This document shows, in pieces, positions 52,992-60,141 of a DNA stretch of 64,000 nucleotides. Source of the stretch: Bacillota bacterium (lineage in GTDB: Bacteria > Bacillota > Clostridia > Oscillospirales > Oscillospiraceae); contig JAEXCS010000027.1 in the NCBI GenBank assembly GCA_023402075.1, forward strand, positions 46,151 to 110,150, written 5' to 3'. The translations under genes were made by a program, and so were the position numbers. Within the stretch, counting starts at the first letter, position 1. Each line of letters starts with the position of its first letter. Below the pieces are notes generated by a model, which was not told the origin of the DNA, ran no database searches, and saw only the letters and a program-made list of their open reading frames with translations.

Positions 52992-54589
52992 CGAAAAAAT
53001 CCCGTTCCCGCTTCGACGGCCGTATCCTGCTCGACCAAAGGGATATTGTCCTGTGTGCCGTCAAAGCTGTAAGAAACGCCCGTGTTAAAGCGGCGGCTCC
53101 GCTCGATTTCCTTGCTGCGGCGGTCAAAGTCTTCGTCCCCTTGTTTTAAAACCGTCACCGAAGTGATTCGCCCCAACCGATCTCTGTTAACGGCAATATC
53201 CACGCTGCCGTCCGGTCGGGTTTGCACCGAACCAAGCATTTTATCCTCATAGGTCCGCACAGCTTCCCCTTTATAAAGATAAAATCCATCCTGACCTTTG
53301 GTTATGCCCTGTGCTGTATACTCCTGCAAAACCTCTTCATCCATCAGGCAAAGATCGACTGCAAGCAGGAATGCGCCTCTCTCAACATGAAATTCACTTG
53401 CCAGTGCCGCTTTCACCTGATCGGCAATGATATCGGGATCATTTGTGGTATCCGCATCCAGTACGTCAAGGATTGCATTGTCTGCACGCTGTCCTGCATC
53501 CTCACCTAATGCAATATCCCTTGCAAGCCCTGCCTTAACCCCCCATCGGGAGGAAGTGCTGCTGCAATAGCTGCTTAAATACGCAGAAAAGGGAGCTTGC
53601 CCTCCGGTAGCAAATACGACGGTGCTACTCATTACTAAAAGGATTGAAAGTGCGAGAATAACGGCAGTGGCTTTTTGATAGCTTAGAATATTTTTTATGC
53701 GGTGTTCTACCTCTGTTTTAGAAAAAGCGCTGTAAAGCAGCGTAGAACGATTTCCCGTAATTGCCATAGAAAGAAGGCTGGCTGCATAGCTTTTCCGTTC
53801 GTCAGCATCAATACTGCGAAGCACAGCAGCGTCACAGGCGGCTTCCAAATCTGAGGATAAGCACTTTGACATGAACCACACCAGCGGGTTGTACCAGTTC
53901 AGGCACAATGCAAGCAGCATCACCGCCTTCATCCAGTTATCCCTGCGCTTAATATGCATGATTTCATGCGTAAGGATATGGCCTAGAAGCTGGGTCTGCC
54001 TAAAATCAATGCCAGAAGGCAGATAAATACGTGGATTCAGCATACCGCATACAAGAGGTGAAGCAATTTCGTCATTTGTAAATACAAGGATATGACCCAT
54101 ACCCATATCTCGAAGAATCGTATTTATTGCCTGGTTATGCTCCACCAGCAAGCTGTTTTTTAATTTTCGGGAATACCGAAGCTTTTGTACAAGCAGCACG
54201 ACTGCTGTAACGGTAACACCCAAGCCAAACACAAAGATGCGTGCAAACTGCCAGTCTGGCGACCAATGGTCAGAAGCTTCCGCAAAGCTGTAGGTCACAG
54301 CATCCGAAGCGCCGGTGCCGGGTGTGACAACGTCTTCTGCAAGATCACTCACATAGACGGCTGCGCCATTTGAATCTTGCAGCGGCCACTCCGGCACGGG
54401 CGCACTGATGGGACTGGACAGCGAAAACGGAACCAGCAGCCTAATCAGCACCAGCCCCCACAGCAAAGGAAAAACAGGCTTAGGCAAGCGATTTCTCAAA
54501 AAAATTCTGAGCAGCAAAACCATGACAATCATCATGCTGCCGTAAATCGCCATAAGATACAGCGGCATATCCATTCTAAAATGCAGCAT
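52988..54589 (-). CDS. BlaR1/MecR1-like M56 metallopeptidase lacking a penicillin-binding domain
   Basis: A 533-residue membrane protein. Helices near residues 8-30, 40-58, 115-135 and 310-330 frame a cytoplasmic M56 zinc-peptidase domain with HEIMH at residues 208-212 and the third ligand region SSDLEAACDAAVL. In BlaR1 this domain triggers cleavage of the BlaI repressor. The roughly 190-residue C-terminal region is not a transpeptidase-like sensor, so the signal is unlikely to be sensed as in classic BlaR1. The gene begins 2 bp after the BlaI-like gene ends. Confidence 0.85.
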   Translation of the reverse strand: MLHFRMDMPLYLMAIYGSMMIVMVLLLRIFLRNRLPKPVFPLLWGLVLIRLLVPFSLSSPISAPVPEWPLQDSNGAAVYVSDLAEDVVTPGTGASDAVTYSFAEASDHWSPDWQFARIFVFGLGVTVTAVVLLVQKLRYSRKLKNSLLVEHNQAINTILRDMGMGHILVFTNDEIASPLVCGMLNPRIYLPSGIDFRQTQLLGHILTHEIMHIKRRDNWMKAVMLLALCLNWYNPLVWFMSKCLSSDLEAACDAAVLRSIDADERKSYAASLLSMAITGNRSTLLYSAFSKTEVEHRIKNILSYQKATAVILALSILLVMSSTVVFATGGQAPFSAYLSSYCSSTSSRWGVKAGLARDIALGEDAGQRADNAILDVLDADTTNDPDIIADQVKAALASEFHVERGAFLLAVDLCLMDEEVLQEYTAQGITKGQDGFYLYKGEAVRTYEDKMLGSVQTRPDGSVDIAVNRDRLGRITSVTVLKQGDEDFDRRSKEIERSRRFNTGVSYSFDGTQDNIPLVEQDTAVEAGTGFFR

Positions 54590-54591
54590 AG

Positions 54592-54951
54592 TTACTTCGC
54601 CTCCTCAATCATCTTTGCAAGCCGTTTTGCCTCTTCTTCTGAAACACCCTGCTTTTTGAGAAACGCTGAAAAAAACAATTCACTGGAGCCGCCAAACATC
54701 TTATCAATAAGCTGTTCTGTCTCACTTTGCTGAACCTCGTCTCTGGTAACTAACGGCTTACACAAAAAACCGGGTTCTTCACGATCAATGGCACCCTTTT
54801 CAATACATTTTTTAATCACTGTGTAGGTGGTATTCTTGTTCCAGCCAACACGGTCTGTCAATACATCTACGATGCTGCGCGCAGGCACTGCGCCCTGTTC
54901 CCACAGAACTTCCATGACTTTCAGTTCCGAGTCAAATAACTTAATATCCAT
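54592..54951 (-). CDS. BlaI/MecI/CopY-family repressor
   Basis: A 119-residue winged-helix repressor: LFDSELKVMEVLWEQGAVPARSIVDVL (first helices), GWNKNTTYTVIKKCIEKGAIDREE (recognition helix and wing) and a C-terminal dimerisation helix. These repressors are inactivated by cleavage by a cognate M56 protease, here the next gene. Two identical-type GACTA-N6-TAGTC dyads upstream are the likely operators, making the operon autoregulated. GGAG precedes the start. Confidence 0.9.
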   Translation of the reverse strand: MDIKLFDSELKVMEVLWEQGAVPARSIVDVLTDRVGWNKNTTYTVIKKCIEKGAIDREEPGFLCKPLVTRDEVQQSETEQLIDKMFGGSSELFFSAFLKKQGVSEEEAKRLAKMIEEAK

Positions 54952-54970
54952 ATCATTTACATCTCCTTCA

Positions 54971-55015
54971 GACTACTCTAATAGTCTTTTCCGCAGTCAG
55001 ACTATCACAATAGTC
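54971..55015. promoter_or_regulatory. Two BlaI-type operator dyads
   Basis: AGACTA-N6-TAGTCT occurs at 54970-54987 and again at 54999-55016, with centres 29 bp apart. Both are perfect in the arms and lie upstream of the BlaI-like gene. Confidence 0.75.
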
Positions 55016-55023
55016 TTTCATTG

Positions 55024-55296
55024 TCAAGAGACATATTTTTTACACAAATGGGCCGCAAACGCTCTCTTAAATAGTATACACCCGGCAAGAGCGGCAAATT
55101 CGGATTCAAAACTTATTACAGTGGATGCGTCAGGGGGATCGGCATATTTCTGGCCAATTATTTGGAATGTGTATCCTATGGCACTGGAAAAAACGCCCGC
55201 ATAGGCAATTGGCAGCCAAGCAGCAAATAACGCTTGTGCACTCGGCTTTTCAAAAATACGCGTAGCGATTAAAGAAGGTGCTCCGATTTTATCCAT
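55024..55296 (-). pseudogene. EamA/DMT transporter, C-terminal remnant
   Basis: The 90-residue frame matches only the end of an EamA-family drug/metabolite transporter: the segment LPIAYAGVFSSAIGYTFQIIGQKYADPPDASTVISFESEFAALAGCILFKRAF covers the last two or three helices of a protein usually near 300 residues. The upstream part is missing and is replaced at about 55300 by a hairpin and prophage-side DNA. It is unlikely to work as a transporter. Confidence 0.75.
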
Positions 55297-55334
55297 AAAA
55301 ATACCGTATGCAAGATTAGTCTTGCATACGGTAG
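55297..55334 (-). terminator. Perfect hairpin at the EamA break point
   Basis: TACCGTATGCAAGA (55302-55315) pairs perfectly with 55320-55333; on the minus strand it is followed by TTTTT. Confidence 0.65.
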
Positions 55335-55474
55335 GTGCTCACCCGTTCATATTTTTAGTACTATAACACTTGTTTTGAGAACTTGCTGTTGCGCGACAAG
55401 ATTTTTGATAAATAGGGACAATATAGTTGAGAAAAAATTAGCCATTTCTTAGAAGTAAATCTAACACTTGGTAA

Positions 55475-55507
55475 CGGGAGAGTAGCGGCTGCTGCTCTCC
55501 CGTTTTT
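55475..55507. terminator. Hairpin after the lysin gene
   Basis: AACGGGAGAG pairs with CTCTCCCGTT, T-run on the plus strand. Confidence 0.5.
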
Positions 55508-55510
55508 GCC

Positions 55511-56269
55511 TTATGCTTTCAAGTAAGAAGAGTTAACCCAACGGTCGGTTCCAACTCTTACCCAAGCTCCCCGAACCTCCAGAACTGTGACCACGGTATT
55601 GCGCTTCAGGCTGTCCACGATCGCGCCGCCCGGAGCAGAACGGACATTTAGAGTGCTGGCTGTCACGGTGCGCTGATAGTATGGATTTCGGTAGTACGCC
55701 AAGAGCAACGTGTACACAATCCTGCGCTGAAGGGGCTGCACAGCACGATCTGCCAGATATCCTTGTGTGCTCCAGCTTCCATCATAACGAAGGATATCCA
55801 CACAGCCGAGGTTGGTAAGCGCCTTGACAGCTTCCGCCGACGTTGCCCCAAAGACCTTCTGACAGAGCAGCCATACCGGGGTCCCATCCTTTTTGAATCC
55901 AACCATCGTTGTGCCATTCCGTGCGAAAGACTGTGCGGCTGCGGCTTTGGCTCCATTTTTCAGCATAGGCGGAACTGCCGGACAATAATTCAGCTTCCCG
56001 GATGCACTGGCGGGCACATCTCGGCCCAAATTCCCATCTGCATCAATGGTCACGCCCCAGTCCTGATATCTGGGTGTCAGTAATGTCCGTCCATCCACAA
56101 TCAGTCCCTCATTCGGGGTGAATTTTTTAAGGTCAAAATACCCGAGGTTTATAATCCTGGCACAGTTCTTCGAACCCTTAATTTGCTGCCAAGTCAGCTT
56201 CTTTGTATTGACAAAAATTTCAAAACGGTAATCTTGATTTGAGAGGATTTCCGTAACAAATTTACTCAT
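55511..56269 (-). CDS. Phosphodiester glycosidase-domain protein with SH3 domain (probable phage lysin)
   Basis: A 252-residue protein. Residues about 1-175 match the NAGPA/phosphodiester glycosidase domain: ARIINLGYFDLKKFTPNEGLIVDGR, MVGFKKDGTPVWLL, GATSAEAVKALTNLGCVDILRYDGSWSTQ, where the Asp-Gly-x-x-Ser is the conserved catalytic-region motif. Residues about 195-252 form a bacterial SH3 domain (TASTLNVRSAPGGAIVDSLKRNTVVTVLEVRGAWVRVGTDRWVNSSYL) that typically binds cell wall. Position after a membrane protein in a prophage suggests a lysis enzyme. No signal peptide is seen, so release would need a holin-like partner. Confidence 0.7.
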   Translation of the reverse strand: MSKFVTEILSNQDYRFEIFVNTKKLTWQQIKGSKNCARIINLGYFDLKKFTPNEGLIVDGRTLLTPRYQDWGVTIDADGNLGRDVPASASGKLNYCPAVPPMLKNGAKAAAAQSFARNGTTMVGFKKDGTPVWLLCQKVFGATSAEAVKALTNLGCVDILRYDGSWSTQGYLADRAVQPLQRRIVYTLLLAYYRNPYYQRTVTASTLNVRSAPGGAIVDSLKRNTVVTVLEVRGAWVRVGTDRWVNSSYLKA

Positions 56270-56729
56270 AAGTACACCTTCCGATTAAAATATAATGTGG
56301 CTTGCGTTCTTCCTCCGGCCACAGAATCCACCGAAGCCAGTCAAATATGACAATCCCAGCCCCGGCCACGATACACCAGATTAGCATCCACTTAGGGCAT
56401 ATTTGCCCCCATAGGTTGCCCCAGCAGTGGGAGTAGTCCCAGATGCCAAGACTCCACCAACAATTCAGGATGATACCTGCACCCAGCTCCACCGCCGTAA
56501 TGCACAAGCCACCGATGATGGCTTGCTTCCATAGCGGTGTATCCCAGCCCATCGCTTCATTGGCGCGGTCAAGCGGAATACAGATGATTGCTGCCAGAAT
56601 CAGCATCGTCCAGCTGACGGATTGTGCATGGCCAGTAACCGTCTTGAAGACTACCTCTGCCAGAAAGTACACCGCCCCACCAAACAGCCAGAGAACCACG
56701 GATTTGAGGGCGTTATGCAATCTCATCAC
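56262..56729 (-). CDS. Membrane protein, possible holin-like or CmpB-type
   Basis: A 155-residue protein with about four hydrophobic helices (near 10-30, 38-52, 70-90 and 110-135) and the segment WDYSHCWGNLWGQICPKWMLIWC, which resembles the putative ABC-transporter type IV (CmpB) family. Its place directly before the lysin, with an 8-base overlap, suggests it could serve as the export or holin partner in the lysis cassette. Neither role is proven. Confidence 0.55.
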   Translation of the reverse strand: MMRLHNALKSVVLWLFGGAVYFLAEVVFKTVTGHAQSVSWTMLILAAIICIPLDRANEAMGWDTPLWKQAIIGGLCITAVELGAGIILNCWWSLGIWDYSHCWGNLWGQICPKWMLIWCIVAGAGIVIFDWLRWILWPEEERKPHYILIGRCTYE

Positions 56730-57414
56730 TTAACGTACCTCCCGCAGCGGTTAGCATTGCCGCAATCTGCGCGTCACACTGCATCTGATAGTCCTCCGGC
56801 AGCGTCGTGGCCCAGTCCACCGCAGCGGCCTCTGAGAGCTTGTCCGCGTCGGCCAGATCGTGGGTCAGCTGCTCCAGCCAGTCGGAGCGGATTTTGCAGG
56901 AGATGATGTAGGCATAGCCCGTCTGGAACAGCGCGGTAAACTGCACCGCCGCGTAAACCTCATGTGTCACCCGACTGGAATCGTGCCACAGGGCTTCCAC
57001 GGCCCCGGCCTGCACTGCTGCATACTGCGTCTGCAAGTCCCGCTGCTGAATCTCCGTCAGGGTGTAGTGCAGGCTTCCGCGCCCCAGCACGTCCACGTCG
57101 AAGCCCGCAATGATGGCATCTGCACAAGCCGCTTTAATGGCCGTGCTGCGCTCCACCTTGACCTCTGCCGCCGTCGGCTCCACCGGCACTGCCGGGTCCG
57201 TATTGGATAGGATGACGGCGTTCCCCTCAATGCGCGGGTGTGTCCAGTCTGCCACGGTGTCCGTCCGCAGACACATAGCCCCGTCCGCCGTGTAAAGGGC
57301 TACCGTGGCTCCCAGCTCCGCCGGGGCCTCGTCCAAGATGTAGCGCACCTCGCCGTGGTCAATGCTCTGGTCAACCACGGTGTGGTGCTTATTCGTTTTT
57401 GTTGTGATGTACAT
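56713..57414 (-). CDS. Phage protein, DUF4376-like, tail-fibre associated
   Basis: A 233-residue soluble protein with an N-terminal beta-rich part (about residues 1-85) and a C-terminal helical part with AAVQAGAVEALWHDSSRVTHEVYAAVQFTALFQTGYAYI, which resembles DUF4376 proteins found after tail-fibre genes. It may help fibre assembly. It overlaps the following membrane protein gene by 17 bases. Confidence 0.55.
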   Translation of the reverse strand: MYITTKTNKHHTVVDQSIDHGEVRYILDEAPAELGATVALYTADGAMCLRTDTVADWTHPRIEGNAVILSNTDPAVPVEPTAAEVKVERSTAIKAACADAIIAGFDVDVLGRGSLHYTLTEIQQRDLQTQYAAVQAGAVEALWHDSSRVTHEVYAAVQFTALFQTGYAYIISCKIRSDWLEQLTHDLADADKLSEAAAVDWATTLPEDYQMQCDAQIAAMLTAAGGTLSDEIA

Positions 57415-57593
57415 GGGTGTTTGCCTCCTGACTAATTCATATAGGCTGGTGCAGATATCGAAAAGAGATACTCAAAATTGCTTACCAACCGACGCAGCTA
57501 TACACTCCAGAAGAAATGAATTTTTGCGTAGCATTTTGGCCCGTCGAGCTTAAAACGCCCGTTGAGGAGTTAAAGGTTATCCAACTTGACACA
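57415..57593. other. Short phage intergenic stretch
   Basis: Holds only a 37-codon open stretch on the minus strand (GTG start, containing TFNSSTGVLSSTGQNA), too short and unsupported to call a gene; it may be the end of a broken fibre gene. Confidence 0.3.
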
Positions 57594-57830
57594 TCAATAA
57601 AAGTTCAAATTAGTCCAGCTTGAACCGGTGCTGAAATACAAGCCTTTTAGGCTTGTACCGTTTTTAATAATTGCTAAAATACCATTTTGCGGAGCCTGAT
57701 TACTGGATAGGTAAACAACAAAGTTGCTTTTTCCAATTAACTTTGTGAATGTGATCTGAGTTTCGGTCGCAGTTGCAGAGCTGTTCGCAACCTCCGCCCC
57801 GCCCCGCCGCGTAATGAAGCACTCTGCCAT
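57594..57830 (-). CDS. Small phage protein, fibre-associated
   Basis: A 78-residue protein, beta-rich and Ser/Thr-rich (ATATETQITFTKLIGKSNFVVYL, YFSTGSSWTNLNFY). Not recognised. It begins immediately after the tail-fibre gene ends and resembles fibre-tip or host-recognition accessory proteins in composition only. Confidence 0.45.
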   Translation of the reverse strand: MAECFITRRGGAEVANSSATATETQITFTKLIGKSNFVVYLSSNQAPQNGILAIIKNGTSLKGLYFSTGSSWTNLNFY

Positions 57831-58787
57831 TTACCTCACCACCTTAAATTGCAGCGGAAACGCAATTGTTGGTGCTTCCGTAGCCCAAAGCGTTGCTGTT
57901 CCAGCGCCCGCAATAATGCGCAGCACTTTTCCCAGCGCCTCTTGATACAGTTTGTTTGCCGCGTTGTCGCTGCCTGTTAAGATGTCCACGGTTGCGTTGT
58001 CCGTCGCCAGCATCCCCGGCACACTCACCGTCTGGGAGTAATACCCCCCGCTGGCTGTCCACGATACCGGGACGGTCGCCGTCAGGGTGGTTGTCACCGC
58101 CGCCCCGATCTGCGCCGGTGTCAGCGGGTCAGCTCCGCCGGTGGCGTGGTTCGAAGCATGAGTGCTGGCGGCATAGGCGGAACTCTCAGTGAATGCCGCG
58201 CTGCCAAGACTGTCAAACCATTTCTTTGCTTTGCCAAACAGCACAGCCAGCGTTTCTCCGGACTGAATATTTGTGCGTTCTGCAGCCTGCGTGAATGTAA
58301 CTGTGTTATTGCTTACAGGATCGTCAACGCCGATATAGAGGGGATTGCCGGACGAGTCAAACGTGATGCTGGCGGCGTCTTGCGTTTTAATCAACAACTT
58401 CAGTCGCTCATAGATCACAACGCCATTTGCCCGTGTATCCAGAAACTCGCATTCCTCCCCAGCGTTGTCATAGAGATAAAGCCCTTCCTGACTGGTGTCC
58501 GGGTCCACACCCATCAAGCCCAGCTCCCTATATAGGAAGCCTTCCGTAAAGCCGCTGTTATCCAGCGTGGAAACGATAGCCGCTACTGCGCCTGCTTCTG
58601 TCAATTGCTTTGCATCAACGAGCATTGAATACCGCTCTCTGACCAGGGCGGTGCGGTTCACCATGGAGCCATTCCCCAGCAGGCCGTCACCAATCACTAC
58701 CCGCGAGAGGTGGAGGCCCTTTCCCAGCTTGCACTTAGCATCCAGATTCTGTCCGAACGTCGTGAGTTTTAAGTTTGTAAATGCCAT
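57831..58787 (-). CDS. Phage tail fibre protein
   Basis: A 318-residue fibre protein. The N-terminus (residues 1-165) has the tail-collar/fibre attachment pattern FTNLKLTTFGQNLDAKCKLGKGLHLSRVVIGDG and FLYRELGLMGVDPDTSQEGLYLYDNAGEECEFL; the middle has the collagen-like-fibre motif STHASNHATGGADPLTPAQIGAA. The C-terminal beta-rich part would contact the host. It follows the fused head/tail gene by 4 bp and is apparently intact. Confidence 0.8.
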   Translation of the reverse strand: MAFTNLKLTTFGQNLDAKCKLGKGLHLSRVVIGDGLLGNGSMVNRTALVRERYSMLVDAKQLTEAGAVAAIVSTLDNSGFTEGFLYRELGLMGVDPDTSQEGLYLYDNAGEECEFLDTRANGVVIYERLKLLIKTQDAASITFDSSGNPLYIGVDDPVSNNTVTFTQAAERTNIQSGETLAVLFGKAKKWFDSLGSAAFTESSAYAASTHASNHATGGADPLTPAQIGAAVTTTLTATVPVSWTASGGYYSQTVSVPGMLATDNATVDILTGSDNAANKLYQEALGKVLRIIAGAGTATLWATEAPTIAFPLQFKVVR

Positions 58788-58791
58788 ACTG

Positions 58792-59709
58792 TCACCCCTG
58801 GCTGATTGTCATTTGCCGCCCGATCACCCGGACCGTGCCCTGATAAATCGTTGCGGAATATCGCTGCTCCTTTGAGACCGTAAGCAGAGCACCGGCGGGC
58901 TTGATCTTGTTGAGCTCCTTCAGGAGCAGTGCCTGATCGTCAAGTACGATCTTTCTACCGATGAACTGCACCGTGGCCTCTGCCCACTTTTCCGGGTTCG
59001 GGTTCCGCTCAATCGAAACATTGTCATATCCAAACGCCTTTGCGACGTAGAGAATTGCCTTGTTGGTGCCCGCCTCGGAGGCAATGATAGATTTCATGGC
59101 CAGCCGGATGCGGTAGTTGTTCACCGTCTCGCCCTTCAGGCGAGTCATCCCGCGATCAAGACCGTGCAGCTCTAAGACCGACTCACTTGAACTGGCAATC
59201 ATGGACATGATAGCGGTTCGGGCTGCGATGTATGCTTTCATGGTCAATTTCGCGGTGCCCTTGTTGGAGACCTTCTGCTTGCCTACCTTGTGGTTCGTGG
59301 AGAAGAATGCCTCACCGTCGTAGCACTTCTCCGTGAATCCGTTCCCCAGCAAGTCAAAGATCAGCTTATCGGGGTGCATGGCAGCGGACTGAGCAAGCAT
59401 CTGAACAGAGGGATTGTAGATGCCGAGCTTGTCATCCTCAATGGCGTTGCGGGGCACACCAATCGTTGACTCAAAGTCTTTGTTCTTAATGGAGTAGTCG
59501 GACGCGCTCAGGTTCTGAATCTCGCGGTCGCCGATCCACTCCCGCATACCGGGCATATCGCCCAGCCACGCATAGGTTTCGGTATCGGTGGTGGAAGGGA
59601 CGATCGTGGCGACCTGCTCATAGATGGGCTTCTGTGCCTGAAACATCTTATTAAACAAGGTGTTATAGGCAACGTAGATGCCTCGGAGCGATTGCGAGTT
59701 AATAAGCAT
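58792..59709 (-). CDS. Fusion of Mu gpT-like major head protein with a tail protein C-terminus
   Basis: A 305-residue hybrid. Residues 1-170 follow the Mu gpT major head subunit pattern: ATIVPSTTDTETYAWLGDMPGMREWIGDREIQNLSASDYSIKNKDFESTIGVPRNAIEDDKLGIYNP and CYDGEAFFSTNH. From about residue 172 the sequence (LELHGLDRGMTRLKGETVNNYRIRL, and NPEKWAEATVQFIGRKIVLDDQALLLKELNKIKPAGALL) matches the end of a Mu-like tail/baseplate protein normally encoded just before the tail fibre. The junction is near 59180-59210. A large in-frame deletion must have joined the two genes, removing everything between. The product is unlikely to assemble heads. Confidence 0.72.
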   Translation of the reverse strand: MLINSQSLRGIYVAYNTLFNKMFQAQKPIYEQVATIVPSTTDTETYAWLGDMPGMREWIGDREIQNLSASDYSIKNKDFESTIGVPRNAIEDDKLGIYNPSVQMLAQSAAMHPDKLIFDLLGNGFTEKCYDGEAFFSTNHKVGKQKVSNKGTAKLTMKAYIAARTAIMSMIASSSESVLELHGLDRGMTRLKGETVNNYRIRLAMKSIIASEAGTNKAILYVAKAFGYDNVSIERNPNPEKWAEATVQFIGRKIVLDDQALLLKELNKIKPAGALLTVSKEQRYSATIYQGTVRVIGRQMTISQG

Positions 59710-59724
59710 GATTGTTTGTCCTCC

Positions 59725-60141
59725 TTATTTCTTATAGCCAAGCGCTACCGCGACGCCCTCATCATCGACCCGGATCACACGTCCGGCGACGGAGGTCCCC
59801 GTGGAGAGCGCGGTCACGGTCTGATCGTCCTCGATGTAGCAGTCCTTCAGGACGTGGGCGGCTGTGACCTTGTTTTCAGTGGCGGTGTTTTCAAAGATGA
59901 ATACGCCTCGGCAGACCTTGACGGAAGCCGCACCGTCCGCGCCGGTATTCTGAACCGTTTCCTCAGCACGGCCCGCCGACGTGAGATCTTCAGCGGTCGC
60001 ACCGGGAACGGCAAGGCCGTCCGCATTCAGGGCCACAATAGAGCCCTGATAGATGGTGGTATCTCCCTTCACCGGGAGCACAAGGGTTCTTGCACCGTTG
60101 GAGATTTCAACGGTGTCCCGTTCAGCAGTTAAAGCAGCCAT
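59725..60141 (-). CDS. Phage head-associated (decoration-like) protein
   Basis: A 138-residue beta-rich protein (DTVEISNGARTLVLPVKGDTTIYQGSIVALNADGLAVPGATAE) placed between the gpI-like and gpT-like genes, where phages encode a decoration or DUF2190-type protein. The first codon abuts the preceding gene by one base. Function is by position and overall pattern. Confidence 0.65.
   Translation of the reverse strand: MAALTAERDTVEISNGARTLVLPVKGDTTIYQGSIVALNADGLAVPGATAEDLTSAGRAEETVQNTGADGAASVKVCRGVFIFENTATENKVTAAHVLKDCYIEDDQTVTALSTGTSVAGRVIRVDDEGVAVALGYKK

Noticed and set aside
57431..57593. 37-codon GTG-started frame after the small fibre-associated gene
   Set aside because: Too short and without a ribosome site; may be the end of a broken fibre gene.
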